Positions 34,170 through 42,895 of a stretch of DNA of 64,000 nt are shown here, piece after piece. Source of the stretch: Listeria goaensis (GTDB lineage Bacteria; Bacillota; Bacilli; Lactobacillales; Listeriaceae); assembly GCF_900186125.1 (NCBI RefSeq), contig NZ_FYBQ01000012.1, positions 1 through 64,000 of the forward strand, in the 5' to 3' direction. The translations under genes were made by a program, and so were the position numbers. Within the stretch, counting starts at the first letter, position 1. Each line of letters opens with the position of its first letter. The notes beneath the pieces are model-generated. The model searched no databases and was not told where the DNA came from. It was given only the letters and a program-made list of their open reading frames with translations.

Positions 34170-35324
34170 TTAAATAGAATAATTTTTTTCCATAAATTTA
34201 GCCATATTTTCCGTTGCAAGCGCGAGTTTATTAAGTGAAGCGGCATAAGATAAACGGAAGTAGCGGTCGCCTTTTTCGGAAAAGGCATTGCCGGGCACGA
34301 CTGCTACTTTGGCTTCTTTAGCTAGTTTCAAAGCGAAATCATACGCGTTTTCAGTGACGAAATCGGGTAGCTTGACGAAAAAATAAAATGCGCCGTCTGG
34401 GGGGATGACCTGAAAGCCCATTTTCACAAGGCGATCCTGCACGAACTTGGCGCGGACTTTGTATTCTGAGCGCATCAGCAAAGCATCGTTTTCACCTTTT
34501 GTCACCGCTTGAAGCGCAGCTTTTTGACTAATCGAAGAAGCGCAAGTTACGGTGTACTGGTGGATTTTCAGCATTTCTGTAAGCAGTGGTTTGGGTGCCA
34601 TGAGGAAGCCGATGCGAAAGCCAATCATCGCGTGCGATTTCGATAGTCCGTTGATGACAATCGTTTGCTCTGGTAGCATCGGGCGCATGGACGTATGCGG
34701 TTTCTCGTAAGTTAGCTCGCTGTAAATTTCATCGGCGACGACGTAAATTCCCGTGCCTTCTAGGACGTTTGCAAGCTCTCTCAGCTCGCTTTCCGTTAGC
34801 GTTACGCCAGTTGGATTCGACGGGTAGGGCAAGATAAGTGCTTTTGTTTTGTCAGAAAGGACTCGTTTTAATTGCGACGGGGTTAATTTGAACGCTGACT
34901 CCGTCGTGTCGACTTTGACCGGAACGGCGTCCATCAATTTGATGAGCGGTTCATAGCCAGGGTAGATGGGATCAGGCAAAATGACTTCATCGCCTGGTTC
35001 TAAAATCGTTTCGAGTGCCACAGCAATGGCTTCGGTTGCGCCAATTGTGACGATGATTTCTTCTTTTGTGAAACCTAGCGCGTATTTTTTGTTAAAATAA
35101 TCAGCGGCGGCGGAAACAAGTTCAGGCATGCCGGCATTGTTTGTGTAGTTTGTAAAGTTATCTTGAATAGCGTTTATTGCGGCTTGTTTGACATGTTCTG
35201 GAGTATCGAAATCTGGTTCGCCAAGTGTTAATTTCATAATGCCTTCAATATTCGCAATTTCATTGTTAAAACGGCGAATTCCGCTAATTTGAATGGCAGC
35301 CAGTTCGGGGCGTATATTTTTAGG
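34170..35324 (-). CDS. patA: N-acetyl-L,L-diaminopimelate aminotransferase (PatA-type)
   Basis: 384 residues from ATG 35324 (GGGTGA 7 nt upstream; the longer frame starting at 35363 lacks an RBS). Fold-type I PLP aminotransferase with LTLGEPDFDTPEHV, PYPSNPTGVTL, VVADEIYSEL and the PLP lysine in INGLSKSHAMIGFRIGF. PatA of B. subtilis makes N-acetyl-LL-DAP from its keto precursor in the acetylated lysine/DAP pathway. dapH and dapL, the flanking steps, lie 3-5 kb away, which supports the call. Divergent to those genes. Confidence 0.87.
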   Translation of the reverse strand, partial: PKNIRPELAAIQISGIRRFNNEIANIEGIMKLTLGEPDFDTPEHVKQAAINAIQDNFTNYTNNAGMPELVSAAADYFNKKYALGFTKEEIIVTIGATEAIAVALETILEPGDEVILPDPIYPGYEPLIKLMDAVPVKVDTTESAFKLTPSQLKRVLSDKTKALILPYPSNPTGVTLTESELRELANVLEGTGIYVVADEIYSELTYEKPHTSMRPMLPEQTIVINGLSKSHAMIGFRIGFLMAPKPLLTEMLKIHQYTVTCASSISQKAALQAVTKGENDALLMRSEYKVRAKFVQDRLVKMGFQVIPPDGAFYFFVKLPDFVTENAYDFALKLAKEAKVAVVPGNAFSEKGDRYFRLSYAASLNKLALATENMAKFMEKNYSI

Positions 35325-35371
35325 CATAAGCTTCACCCTTTCTTTCTTTTTCTGCTTCATCATATCATATT

Positions 35372-35821
35372 TTAGCGGAAATAGGGGCTACTGTTTTCAA
35401 AAATAGTAGGTTGAGTTGCTGTGTCTGGCTTTATATTTGTATAGGCTTCGAGGCAATATTTGGCGCGCTTTAATGACAACGATGTTTTGGTCTTATATTG
35501 TAAACGAACCTGCTCGCCGAGGTGATGCAGCTCTTTTAAATCGTTTTTTGTGGGCGGGATATGGAAAAGGAAATCGCCACATTTGACCAGCACAAGCGAG
35601 TGTTGGCGGCAGTTTTTTGGATTTTTTGAATATTGCAAGCCGACTTTTTCGGCATGGCCATCTGAGAGCAATTTGGTGATGGCGGCTTGTTTTAGCTTGT
35701 ACAAGTAAGCCGGGTTGGTGGCGACTTTACTATGACGGTTAACGATAAAAATGGCTTCGGCAATTTGTTTCGTCTGGTTCAAATGAAAACCCCCTTTTTG
35801 CATGTAATCAGAAAATTTCAA
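35372..35821 (-). CDS. ykyB: YkyB family protein
   Basis: 149 residues, basic. AIFIVNRHSKVATNPAYLYKLKQAAI and FLFHIPPTKNDL (given in separate parts) match the YkyB family of Bacillus and Listeria, which is of unknown function. In B. subtilis ykyB and patA are neighbours, as here. It ends 48 nt before the patA start. The first ATG (35821) is used; an internal ATG at residue 7 is an alternative. Confidence 0.85.
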   Translation of the reverse strand: MKFSDYMQKGGFHLNQTKQIAEAIFIVNRHSKVATNPAYLYKLKQAAITKLLSDGHAEKVGLQYSKNPKNCRQHSLVLVKCGDFLFHIPPTKNDLKELHHLGEQVRLQYKTKTSLSLKRAKYCLEAYTNIKPDTATQPTIFENSSPYFR

Positions 35822-35916
35822 TTGAGTATAATAATTTAATTATAACGAAACAATTTGATAACACAAATCAAAAGTTGAAAAAATCTGATAATATTTACAT
35901 TTTGTTATTGCATATT

Positions 35917-35961
35917 TTGCTTTTTTACCGTAAAATAGTTTTAATAATGATAATCATTTTC
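35917..35961 (+). promoter_or_regulatory. Promoter with overlapping Fur box
   Basis: TTGCTT (35917-35922), 17-nt spacer, TTTAAT (35940-35945). The 19-mer at 35943-35961 (AATAATGATAATCATTTTC) matches the Fur box consensus at 17 of 19 positions and covers the -10 end. Iron repression of the downstream 73-residue gene, or of divergent ykyB, is likely. Confidence 0.75.
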
Positions 35962-35992
35962 AATTGGAAGTGGTTTGAGAGGGGAAGCGCAC

Positions 35993-36214
35993 ATGACAAA
36001 AGCTGGTAAATACGAGGCGTTCTTTTTTCCAACAAAAGATGGCCTTTTGAAAATACATGCTTACGGTTTTAACCCGACTGGTTCGTGGGGGGAAGTTTAC
36101 GCGACTTTAAATGGCGAAACGATTTGTGTGAAGGGCTTTAATCGCCACAAGACAATCATGCGCGCTGTTAAAACGAAGCTGGATATTACGGAAAATCAAA
36201 ACAACGATTTATAA
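35993..36214 (+). CDS. Small conserved-looking protein under Fur box, function unknown
   Basis: 73 residues from ATG 35993, preceded by GAGAGGGGA at 6-nt spacing; the frame opening at 35975 lacks an RBS. The sequence KYEAFFFPTKDGLLKIHAYG and GSWGEVYATLNGETICV suggests a small beta-rich protein. I do not recognise a family. The upstream Fur box predicts expression in low iron. A terminator follows directly, so it is monocistronic. Confidence 0.7.
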   Translation: MTKAGKYEAFFFPTKDGLLKIHAYGFNPTGSWGEVYATLNGETICVKGFNRHKTIMRAVKTKLDITENQNNDL

Positions 36215-36247
36215 ACCTGGTTGCTTTTCGCACTAGGTTTTTATTTT
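36213..36247 (+). terminator. Terminator after the Fur-box gene
   Basis: 9-bp stem (AAACCTGGT with ACTAGGTTT) followed by TTATTTT. Confidence 0.75.
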
Positions 36248-36441
36248 GATTAAAACGCTGTAGCGCGCATAAAAACTAAAAAGCTCGTTGTGGCAAATTT
36301 TATTCAAAGAAAATTGCTTTTTCTGAATTTTTACAGATGACTTGCTTAATAGGTGCTATATGCGCTAAAATTTGATAGTATTAATTTAGTGGTCTTGCGA
36401 GTTTGTTTCGTATAGGTGGATTTTTGAGAGGAGAATAAGCG

Positions 36442-36672
36442 ATGTCTCAGTTATTAGGAATTATTCAACGTTTAAACGCGATGCAGGAGGATGAAGCTTC
36501 TGAAACGCAAGCACGTCGTTTTGAAAAAGACGGTAAGGTAATCTGTGAAGTGAAATACTTTCGAGCGTCTAATTCGTTTGAAGTCGAAATTTATGAATTA
36601 AACAGTAAATATCAATTTGATGATATTGATATGACAGCAATTGAGATTTTTGAAGCGTTACAAGAAAATTAA
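36442..36672 (+). CDS. ykuJ: YkuJ family (DUF1797) protein
   Basis: 76 residues (MSQLLGIIQRLNAMQED, KVICEVKYFRASNSFEVEIY, YQFDDIDMTAIEIFEAL), a clear YkuJ/DUF1797 member. The family has a small alpha-beta fold and no assigned function. GAGAGGAG precedes ATG 36442. In Bacillus ykuJ also lies near ykuL (cbpB) and ccpC. Confidence 0.9.
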   Translation: MSQLLGIIQRLNAMQEDEASETQARRFEKDGKVICEVKYFRASNSFEVEIYELNSKYQFDDIDMTAIEIFEALQEN

Positions 36673-36685
36673 TTTGTAAGGTGTA

Positions 36686-36720
36686 GCTAGAACGGGGAAT
36701 CTGTTCTAGTTATTTTTTTT
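36686..36720 (+). terminator. ykuJ terminator
   Basis: GCTAGAAC/GTTCTAGT stem with a 9-nt loop and TTATTTTTTTT tail. Confidence 0.85.
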
Positions 36721-36825
36721 GCGCAACAATAGAGGAAATTCTTGTTTTTCTATGCTAGAATAAGAGTGATGAGACACTTACTTTAGAGAGATAAAACGTG
36801 AATTTAATTGAGAAGAGGGTTCCAC

Positions 36826-37278
36826 GTGATTTCAAATAGATTAGGTTATTTTTTCAAAGATAAGCTCGAAGAAAGTATGATTTCTGCTGAGAAGGTTGCC
36901 CATGTACAGGTAGGGAATAATTTGGAGCATGCGCTTTTAGTGCTTACGAAATGTGGCTATTCAGCTATTCCAGTGCTTGATTTCGAATTTAAACTGCACG
37001 GACTGATTAGTGCTGCACGTATTACAGATTCGATTTTAGGCCTTGAGCGAATTGAATATGAAAAGCTTGAAACGTTAAAAGTTGAAGATGCGATGCAAAC
37101 GGAATTTCCTGTTATTAAAGGGGCAATTAATCCGGAACGTGTCGTAAGTTTGCTTGTAGATAATCCATTTTTATGTGTGGTCAATGAGGAAAATGAGTTT
37201 CAAGGGATTATTACGCGAAGAATTATTTTAAAACAGGTGAATCGCTTTATTCATGCACCGTTGGAGGACGAAAAATGA
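36826..37278 (+). CDS. cbpB: CBS-domain protein, cyclic-di-AMP binding CbpB (YkuL)
   Basis: 150 residues from GTG 36826 (AGAGGG upstream). Two CBS motifs: residues about 15-70 (MISAEKVAHVQVGNNLEHALLV..., given as MISAEKVAHVQ and NNLEHALLVLTKCGYSAI) and about 85-140 (VEDAMQTEFPVIKGAINPERVVSLL in parts VEDAMQTEFPVI and NPERVVSLL). In L. monocytogenes the homologue binds c-di-AMP and links it to (p)ppGpp synthesis through RelA. It overlaps ccpC by 4 bp (ATGA). Confidence 0.88.
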   Translation: MISNRLGYFFKDKLEESMISAEKVAHVQVGNNLEHALLVLTKCGYSAIPVLDFEFKLHGLISAARITDSILGLERIEYEKLETLKVEDAMQTEFPVIKGAINPERVVSLLVDNPFLCVVNEENEFQGIITRRIILKQVNRFIHAPLEDEK

Positions 37279-38156
37279 TTGTCACAGAATATGAATTGCT
37301 TGTTTGTCTAGCTGATGAACTGAATATGCGTCGTAGTGCGGAAAAACTTTTTTTGAGTCAACCGGCTTTATCGCAACGTTTACAGACGATTGAAAGCAGA
37401 TGGAATACGAAGATTTTTATCCGCACACAAAAAGGCTTGCTTTTAACGCCAGAAGGGGAAGCGATTGTCAAACATGCGGCGAGTGTCATTGCTAGAGAGC
37501 ATGAAATTCAGGAGCGGCTAGAGGCGATGGAAGGTGTCGTGCGCGGTACGCTTCGAATTGCTTGTGCAAGTGTTGTGGCGCAGATGTGGCTGCCGCGGGT
37601 GTTAAAAATGTTCACAGAGAAATATCCCGATGTGACGATTTCACTGCAAACGGGTTGGAGTAGCGATGTCCATGAATTGCTTGCTTCTGGTTCAGTACAT
37701 TTAGGGATTGTGCGTGGCAGTACGCCGTGGAAAAGTGTGAAGCGGCATTTATTTACGGACCGGCTTATTTTAGTGGATCAGGAGATTGAACGAATTGAAG
37801 ATGTTTTTGAAACGAATCGGCCATTTATTCAATTCCGGAGCGATTCTAACTATTATCAAGTGATTCAGGATTACTGGCAGCGAAACTTTTCGAAGTTGCC
37901 GAAACAAGTCATGTTGATGGATCAAATTGAAACATCGAGGCAAATGGCGATAAACGGAATTGGTTTTGCGATTTTACCTGAGGTGACAATGAGTCAAGAA
38001 ATCGATGCGGTCGTAAATCGTATTCCGTTAACTGAAAAGGACGGGACAGAACTCGGGCGGGATACCAATTTGCTGACGTATGAACAGTCGCTTGAATTAC
38101 CGCAAGTTGCTGCTTTCCTAGAAGTGACAAATCAATTTCTTGAAACAAGCCGCTAG
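37275..38156 (+). CDS. ccpC: LysR family transcriptional regulator CcpC
   Basis: 293 residues. The N-terminal winged HTH (ELLVCLADELNMRRSAEKLF then LSQPALSQRLQTIESRW) is typical LTTR, followed by a periplasmic-binding-like effector domain (VRGTLRIACASVVAQMWLPR). Position cbpB-ccpC-dapH matches ykuL-ccpC-ykuQ of Bacillus and Listeria, where CcpC represses citrate synthase and aconitase genes and responds to citrate. Translation is coupled to cbpB by the ATGA overlap. Confidence 0.88.
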   Translation: MIVTEYELLVCLADELNMRRSAEKLFLSQPALSQRLQTIESRWNTKIFIRTQKGLLLTPEGEAIVKHAASVIAREHEIQERLEAMEGVVRGTLRIACASVVAQMWLPRVLKMFTEKYPDVTISLQTGWSSDVHELLASGSVHLGIVRGSTPWKSVKRHLFTDRLILVDQEIERIEDVFETNRPFIQFRSDSNYYQVIQDYWQRNFSKLPKQVMLMDQIETSRQMAINGIGFAILPEVTMSQEIDAVVNRIPLTEKDGTELGRDTNLLTYEQSLELPQVAAFLEVTNQFLETSR

Positions 38157-38194
38157 CTATGGCAAACTAAAAAATAAAAAAGGGGCGTTTAAAT

Positions 38195-38905
38195 ATGGAA
38201 CAAATGGATGCACATCAAATTATTTCTTTTATTCAAAACAGTAAAAAATCAACACCGGTCAAAGTTTATTTGAAAGGTGATTTAGACAAAATTGCTTTCC
38301 CCGATGAAGTTAAAACGTTTATTACGGGTAATGCGGGAACAATTTTTGGTGAATGGGCTGACATTGAGCCTCTTCTTGCTAAAAACGAGGCGCATATTGC
38401 GGATTATGTAGTGGAAAACGATCGCCGCAATTCAGCTATTCCAATGCTTGATTTAAAAAATATTAATGCGCGTATTGAACCAGGCGCAGTCATTCGCGAC
38501 CAAGTGACAATTGGAGATAATGCGGTTATCATGATGGGGGCTAGCATTAATATTGGCTCTGTCATTGGAGACGGTACGATGATTGATATGAACGTCGTGC
38601 TTGGCGGACGCGCAACAGTGGGCAAAAACTGTCACATCGGGGCGGGATCAGTACTTGCGGGTGTTGTTGAACCACCTTCTGCGACACCAGTTATCGTGGA
38701 GGACGATGTTGTCATCGGGGCAAATGTCGTTGTCCTTGAAGGCGTACGAATTGGTAAAGGCGCAGTCGTTGCGGCTGGCGCGATTGTGACGAAGGACGTT
38801 GCACCGGGAACAGTTGTAGCCGGCATTCCAGCACGTGTCTTAAAAGAACTTGATGCGAAAACGGCATCGAAAACCGAAATTATGCAAGGCTTGCGACAAC
38901 TTTAA
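38195..38905 (+). CDS. dapH: Tetrahydrodipicolinate N-acetyltransferase
   Basis: 236 residues. N-terminal alpha-beta domain, then a left-handed beta helix of hexapeptide repeats ([72 protein letters not shown]). This is the DapD/DapH acetyl branch, using acetyl-CoA on tetrahydrodipicolinate for lysine and peptidoglycan DAP. RBS AAAGGGG. dapL follows 65 nt downstream. Confidence 0.95.
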   Translation: MEQMDAHQIISFIQNSKKSTPVKVYLKGDLDKIAFPDEVKTFITGNAGTIFGEWADIEPLLAKNEAHIADYVVENDRRNSAIPMLDLKNINARIEPGAVIRDQVTIGDNAVIMMGASINIGSVIGDGTMIDMNVVLGGRATVGKNCHIGAGSVLAGVVEPPSATPVIVEDDVVIGANVVVLEGVRIGKGAVVAAGAIVTKDVAPGTVVAGIPARVLKELDAKTASKTEIMQGLRQL

Positions 38906-38970
38906 ATCAAATGAAAAGAGGGGCGTGTTCATTTGGCACGTCTCTTTCTTTTAGAAAAGGAGGGTTTTTC

Positions 38971-40083
38971 GTGAATCGTTTTATTGAGATTAGACGGGAT
39001 TTACACCAGATTCCGGAAATTGGTTTTGAGGAGCATAAAACGCAGAAATACTTGCTCGATTATATTGCGGGACTGAATCAAGAGTTCCTTGAGGTACAAA
39101 CTTGGCGCACGGGGATTTTTGTTCGCGTCACGGGGCGAGTTGGTGCGAAAACAATTGGGTACCGGACGGACATGGATGCGTTGCCGCTAGCTGAAAAAAC
39201 GGGTCTGCCGTTTGCGTCTACGCACGCTGGAGCGATGCATGCATGCGGCCACGATGTTCATATGAGCATTGCGCTAGGGTGTTTGACGCACTTTGCGACG
39301 AGTCAGCCTGAACAAAATCTTGTTTTTATTTTTCAACCTGCGGAGGAAGGTCCTGGCGGGGCTTTGCCCATTTTAGAAAGCGAAGAATTTAAAGCATTTT
39401 GGCCTGACGAAATTTACGCCTTACATATTGCGCCAGAGTATAAAGTGGGGCAAATTGCGACAAAAGTTGGTCTTCTTTTTGCGAACACATCGGAACTTTT
39501 TATTTCGTTTAAAGGGCGCGCTGGGCATGCGGCGTACCCGCATCTTGCGAATGATATGGTCGTTTGTGCGAGTCATTTTGTGACGCAAATGCAGACGATT
39601 GTCAGTCGGAATATCGACCCGATGGACGCGGCTGTTATAACGGTTGGGAAAATTTCAGGCGGCGATGCGCAAAACATTATTGCGGAGGTGGCGCACCTAG
39701 ACGGGACGATTCGGACGGCGAAGAAGGAAACGATGGACGTGATTTGGACGCGTTTAAGACAACTTGCACGCGGCATGGAAGAAGCTTTTCAGTGCGAAAT
39801 TACGTTTACACCGGGATCGGATTACTGCCAAGTTTACAATCATGCGGAGGAAACGGAACAGTTTATTGCCTTTTTAAATCGCGAGTTTGAAGGGGCGTTT
39901 ATTGAGGCGCCGGCTGCAATGACGGGCGAAGACTTCGGGTATTTCTTGGAGGAAATTCCGGGTTGTATGTTTTGGCTCGGGGTGGACTCACCGTACGGTT
40001 TGCACCACGCTAAATTAAATCCACAAGAAGATGCGATTCCGTTTGCGATTTCTGTTTTAACGAAGTTTTTATCTGAAAAATAA
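38971..40083 (+). CDS. dapL: N-acetyldiaminopimelate deacetylase (M20 family)
   Basis: 370 residues from GTG 38971 (AAAGGAGGG upstream; the open frame to 38911 has no RBS). M20 amidohydrolase motifs: [37 protein letters not shown], and [10 protein letters not shown] near the C-terminus. It releases LL-DAP from its N-acetyl form, completing the pathway with dapH and patA. Substrate specificity is inferred from the dapH neighbour, since hippurate/amino-acid hydrolases look alike. Confidence 0.92.
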   Translation: MNRFIEIRRDLHQIPEIGFEEHKTQKYLLDYIAGLNQEFLEVQTWRTGIFVRVTGRVGAKTIGYRTDMDALPLAEKTGLPFASTHAGAMHACGHDVHMSIALGCLTHFATSQPEQNLVFIFQPAEEGPGGALPILESEEFKAFWPDEIYALHIAPEYKVGQIATKVGLLFANTSELFISFKGRAGHAAYPHLANDMVVCASHFVTQMQTIVSRNIDPMDAAVITVGKISGGDAQNIIAEVAHLDGTIRTAKKETMDVIWTRLRQLARGMEEAFQCEITFTPGSDYCQVYNHAEETEQFIAFLNREFEGAFIEAPAAMTGEDFGYFLEEIPGCMFWLGVDSPYGLHHAKLNPQEDAIPFAISVLTKFLSEK

Positions 40084-40095
40084 GGGGTTTTGCAT

Positions 40096-40743
40096 ATGAT
40101 TCGTGTCCTTTTAGCGGACGATAATTCGTTTATTACGGGCGGTTTAGAGATTATTTTGAATACGGAGGAAAATTTGGAGGTTGTGGGCACGGTCCAGAAC
40201 GGGGAAGAGGCGTACCGATTTTGCTTGGAGCATGCGGTTGATGTGGCGCTTGTGGATATTCGGATGCCCGTTATGGACGGTGTTCTTGCGACGAAAAAAA
40301 TTGCGCAGGAGACGGACACGAAGGTGATTATTTTAACGACTTTTGATGATGACGCGTTTATTTTGGAGGCGATTCAAAACGGGGCGAAGGGCTATTTGCT
40401 TAAAAATAATGATCCGAAAAAAATTGTGAATGCTATCTGTAGTGTGATGCAGGAGCAGAGTATTATTCAGGCGGAAATTTGGGATAAGTTGCGCGCGGTG
40501 AATCAGGCGAAGCAGACGGCGTATGCGGATCTTGATGCGATGGGGCTGTCTGAACGTGAGAAGGATATTGTGAAAGCGGTAGCGAAAGGGCTGTCGAATC
40601 GGGAAATTGCGAAACTCCTTTTTATTTCAGAGGGGACGGTTGCGAACAATATTTCGGCTTTGCTTGGGAAACTGGGGCTTTCACACCGGACGCAGATTGC
40701 GATTTTGTATTTCACGGGTAGCGGAAATGGGGATGCGGAATGA
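40096..40743 (+). CDS. Two-component response regulator, NarL/LuxR family
   Basis: 215 residues from ATG 40096 (AAGGGG upstream). The receiver domain has RVLLADDNSF (acidic pocket), the phosphoacceptor Asp in LVDIRMPVMDG (about residue 53), Thr in ILTTFDD and the Lys in AKGYLLKN. The output domain is LuxR-type HTH (LSEREKDIVKAVAKGLSNRE, then IAKLLFISEGTVANNIS). It overlaps the kinase gene by 4 bp. It likely controls the downstream ABC transporter operon. Confidence 0.95.
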   Translation: MIRVLLADDNSFITGGLEIILNTEENLEVVGTVQNGEEAYRFCLEHAVDVALVDIRMPVMDGVLATKKIAQETDTKVIILTTFDDDAFILEAIQNGAKGYLLKNNDPKKIVNAICSVMQEQSIIQAEIWDKLRAVNQAKQTAYADLDAMGLSEREKDIVKAVAKGLSNREIAKLLFISEGTVANNISALLGKLGLSHRTQIAILYFTGSGNGDAE

Positions 40744-41858
40744 ATGCCTATAAAATCCAAATTGATGTGGTTTTTTCGCTTTTCTTGCTATTATTTGTGT
40801 TTATACAAGAGTTGTCGGCTTTTTTAAACGCTTGTTATTTGCTGGCGATATTATTGTATTTATCGCTGACTTTACTAAGTTTTACTCTGCGGCGTGCGCG
40901 AATTTTTCTCATTGTGCTGCTTTGCGGCAGTATTTTGGTTTTTGGCTTTCTCATCATGCCATATTTGCTCTATTTATTCCCGTTTGCTGTTTTTTCGCTT
41001 TTTTTACAGGGGGAAAAATGGAGTTTTTCGGTCTACGCATTATACGCGGTTATCGCGATGTTGCCGCTCTTTTTTTTGCGTGATTTCCAGATGAGTGCGC
41101 TTTATTTATGGATTGCGGCTTTTGCATTCATTTTTTATATGATTTTAAATAAGCAGTCCTACATGTTGCTACGGAAAGAGGAGACGAATGAAGCGCTTAG
41201 GATTCAACTGGAAAATGTGCGGGGGAAAATGGATCAACTTGAAACGCGAATTATGAAAGAGACGAGCCTTGCCAAATTAGAGGAGCGAAACGCGCTTTCG
41301 CACCGTATTCATGATGAGCTGGGGCATTCGCTTTCTGGCGGACTCATTCAGCTTGAGGCTTGCAAGGCGATTCTTTACAAAGATGTTGACCAGGCGGCGC
41401 TCCTTTTGAACAATGCGATTCAAATTAGCCAAGCGGGCATCGAGGAAATTCGGAAGACTTTGAAGGAAACAAAGCCTGCGCAGGAAAGTTTAGGGGTTAC
41501 GCGGCTTAAAAATGAGCTATCCCAATTTGAAAGTAAGTATAAATGTCAAACGCTTTTTTATGCGAAAGGTTCATTGGCTAAAATTACCCAACCGATGTGG
41601 TATGTATTTTTACAAAACTTGACGGAGGCATTAACAAATTCGTTAAAGTACAGCGACGCGACGCGCATTGAAGCGAATCTTGTTGTATTGAATAAAGTTG
41701 CTCGTTTTGAAATACGTGATAACGGGGTCGGCGCAGAAGTTATTTCTAAACATTTAGGTTTACTGGGTATGGAAGAAAGAACGGCGAAACTAGGCGGTAA
41801 CGTGATTTTTCAAGGTGAGGACGGCTTCTCTATCATTACTTTAATCCCAATTTCGTGA
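40740..41858 (+). CDS. Sensor histidine kinase, HisKA_3 family
   Basis: 372 residues. Five to six N-terminal TM helices to about residue 140, a short coiled segment, then the dimerisation helix with the phosphohistidine in NALSHRIHDELGHSLSGGL (His about 190), and a HATPase domain (NLTEALTNSLKYSD, RDNGVGA, GLLGMEER). Partner of the overlapping response regulator gene. The membrane-buried sensor without an extracellular domain is the style of envelope-stress or lipid-sensing kinases (LiaS/DesK-like). Signal unknown. Confidence 0.93.
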   Translation: MNAYKIQIDVVFSLFLLLFVFIQELSAFLNACYLLAILLYLSLTLLSFTLRRARIFLIVLLCGSILVFGFLIMPYLLYLFPFAVFSLFLQGEKWSFSVYALYAVIAMLPLFFLRDFQMSALYLWIAAFAFIFYMILNKQSYMLLRKEETNEALRIQLENVRGKMDQLETRIMKETSLAKLEERNALSHRIHDELGHSLSGGLIQLEACKAILYKDVDQAALLLNNAIQISQAGIEEIRKTLKETKPAQESLGVTRLKNELSQFESKYKCQTLFYAKGSLAKITQPMWYVFLQNLTEALTNSLKYSDATRIEANLVVLNKVARFEIRDNGVGAEVISKHLGLLGMEERTAKLGGNVIFQGEDGFSIITLIPIS

Positions 41859-41871
41859 AAATCTCATGCGA

Positions 41872-41914
41872 AGAAGTGAGGAATTGCACTAGGCAAAGTC
41901 CTCGCTTCTTTTTT
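41872..41914 (+). terminator. Terminator/attenuator between kinase and ABC genes
   Basis: 11-bp stem (AGAAGTGAGGA with TCCTCGCTTCT, one G-T pair), then TTTTTT. A TATAAT directly after it (41914-41919) may be the -10 of the ABC operon. Confidence 0.8.
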
Positions 41915-41941
41915 ATAATAGAGAAAACGAGGAGGTACATT

Positions 41942-42880
41942 ATGAAAATCGTTGAAATAAATGAAGTAACGAAAAAATTTGATAAAACGATTGCGGTTGA
42001 CCGGCTCACGCTTTCGATTGAGAAGGGGCAAATTTTTGGTTTGCTCGGTCCTAACGGTGCTGGGAAAAGTACGGCGATTAGCATTTTATGTGGCTTAATT
42101 AAAAAAACGAGCGGTAATGTTACGATTTTCGGAGAGCAGCAAGGGCAAGACGGCTTGAGGATTAAAAGTAAGATTGGCCTCGTGCCGCAAGAAATTTCGC
42201 TTTATAATGAACTTTCGGCGCTTGAAAACGTTAAATTTTTTGCTGGGCTATACGGTTTGCGCGGCGCGGAACTTGACAAAGCGGCAAATGAGGCGCTTAG
42301 TTTTGTTGGCTTAACGGATAAAGCGAAAGGACGTCCAGAAGCATTCTCAGGTGGTATGAAACGTCGTTTGAACATTGCCTGTGCTATTGCGCATCGTCCG
42401 GAACTTATCATTATGGACGAACCGACAGTTGGTATTGACCCGCAGTCTCGTAATTATATTTTACGCTCGATTAAAAAGCTGAATGAAAATGGGGCAACCA
42501 TTATTTATACGAGTCATTATATGGAAGAGGTCGAGGAAATCTGCGACTATATTGCGATTATTGACCACGGGAAAGTCATTGCAGAAGGCACGGAAGAACA
42601 GCTCATTAGTTTGGTGACGGACGTCAAAGAAATGGAAATTATCGTGGATCAAGACGCAAGTGTTACGACAAAAGACATCGAAGGGGTTTCGGGCGTTCAG
42701 GCGGTGACGTGGAACGGAACAAATTCGCTTCACATCACATCAAGTAGCGAAGTGAACACGCTAAACTCGATTTTGGCCATTTTACTGCAACATAAAATCG
42801 ATATTTTGGAAATTAATCAAGAAACGCTCAACTTGGAAACTGTATTTTTAAACTTAACTGGGCGAAAATTGCGTGATTAG
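41942..42880 (+). CDS. ABC transporter ATP-binding protein (ABC-2 exporter)
   Basis: 312 residues from ATG 41942 (GAGGAGG upstream). Walker A GPNGAGKST, Q-loop PQEIS, signature FSGGMKRRLNIA, Walker B LIIMDEPTVGID, H-loop YTSHYMEE. A C-terminal extension of about 90 residues follows the NBD. Works with two ABC-2 permeases encoded just downstream. Such exporters next to a RR-HK pair often remove membrane-active antimicrobials or lipids. Confidence 0.95.
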   Translation: MKIVEINEVTKKFDKTIAVDRLTLSIEKGQIFGLLGPNGAGKSTAISILCGLIKKTSGNVTIFGEQQGQDGLRIKSKIGLVPQEISLYNELSALENVKFFAGLYGLRGAELDKAANEALSFVGLTDKAKGRPEAFSGGMKRRLNIACAIAHRPELIIMDEPTVGIDPQSRNYILRSIKKLNENGATIIYTSHYMEEVEEICDYIAIIDHGKVIAEGTEEQLISLVTDVKEMEIIVDQDASVTTKDIEGVSGVQAVTWNGTNSLHITSSSEVNTLNSILAILLQHKIDILEINQETLNLETVFLNLTGRKLRD

Positions 42881-42895
42881 AAGGGGGCTGTCAAA

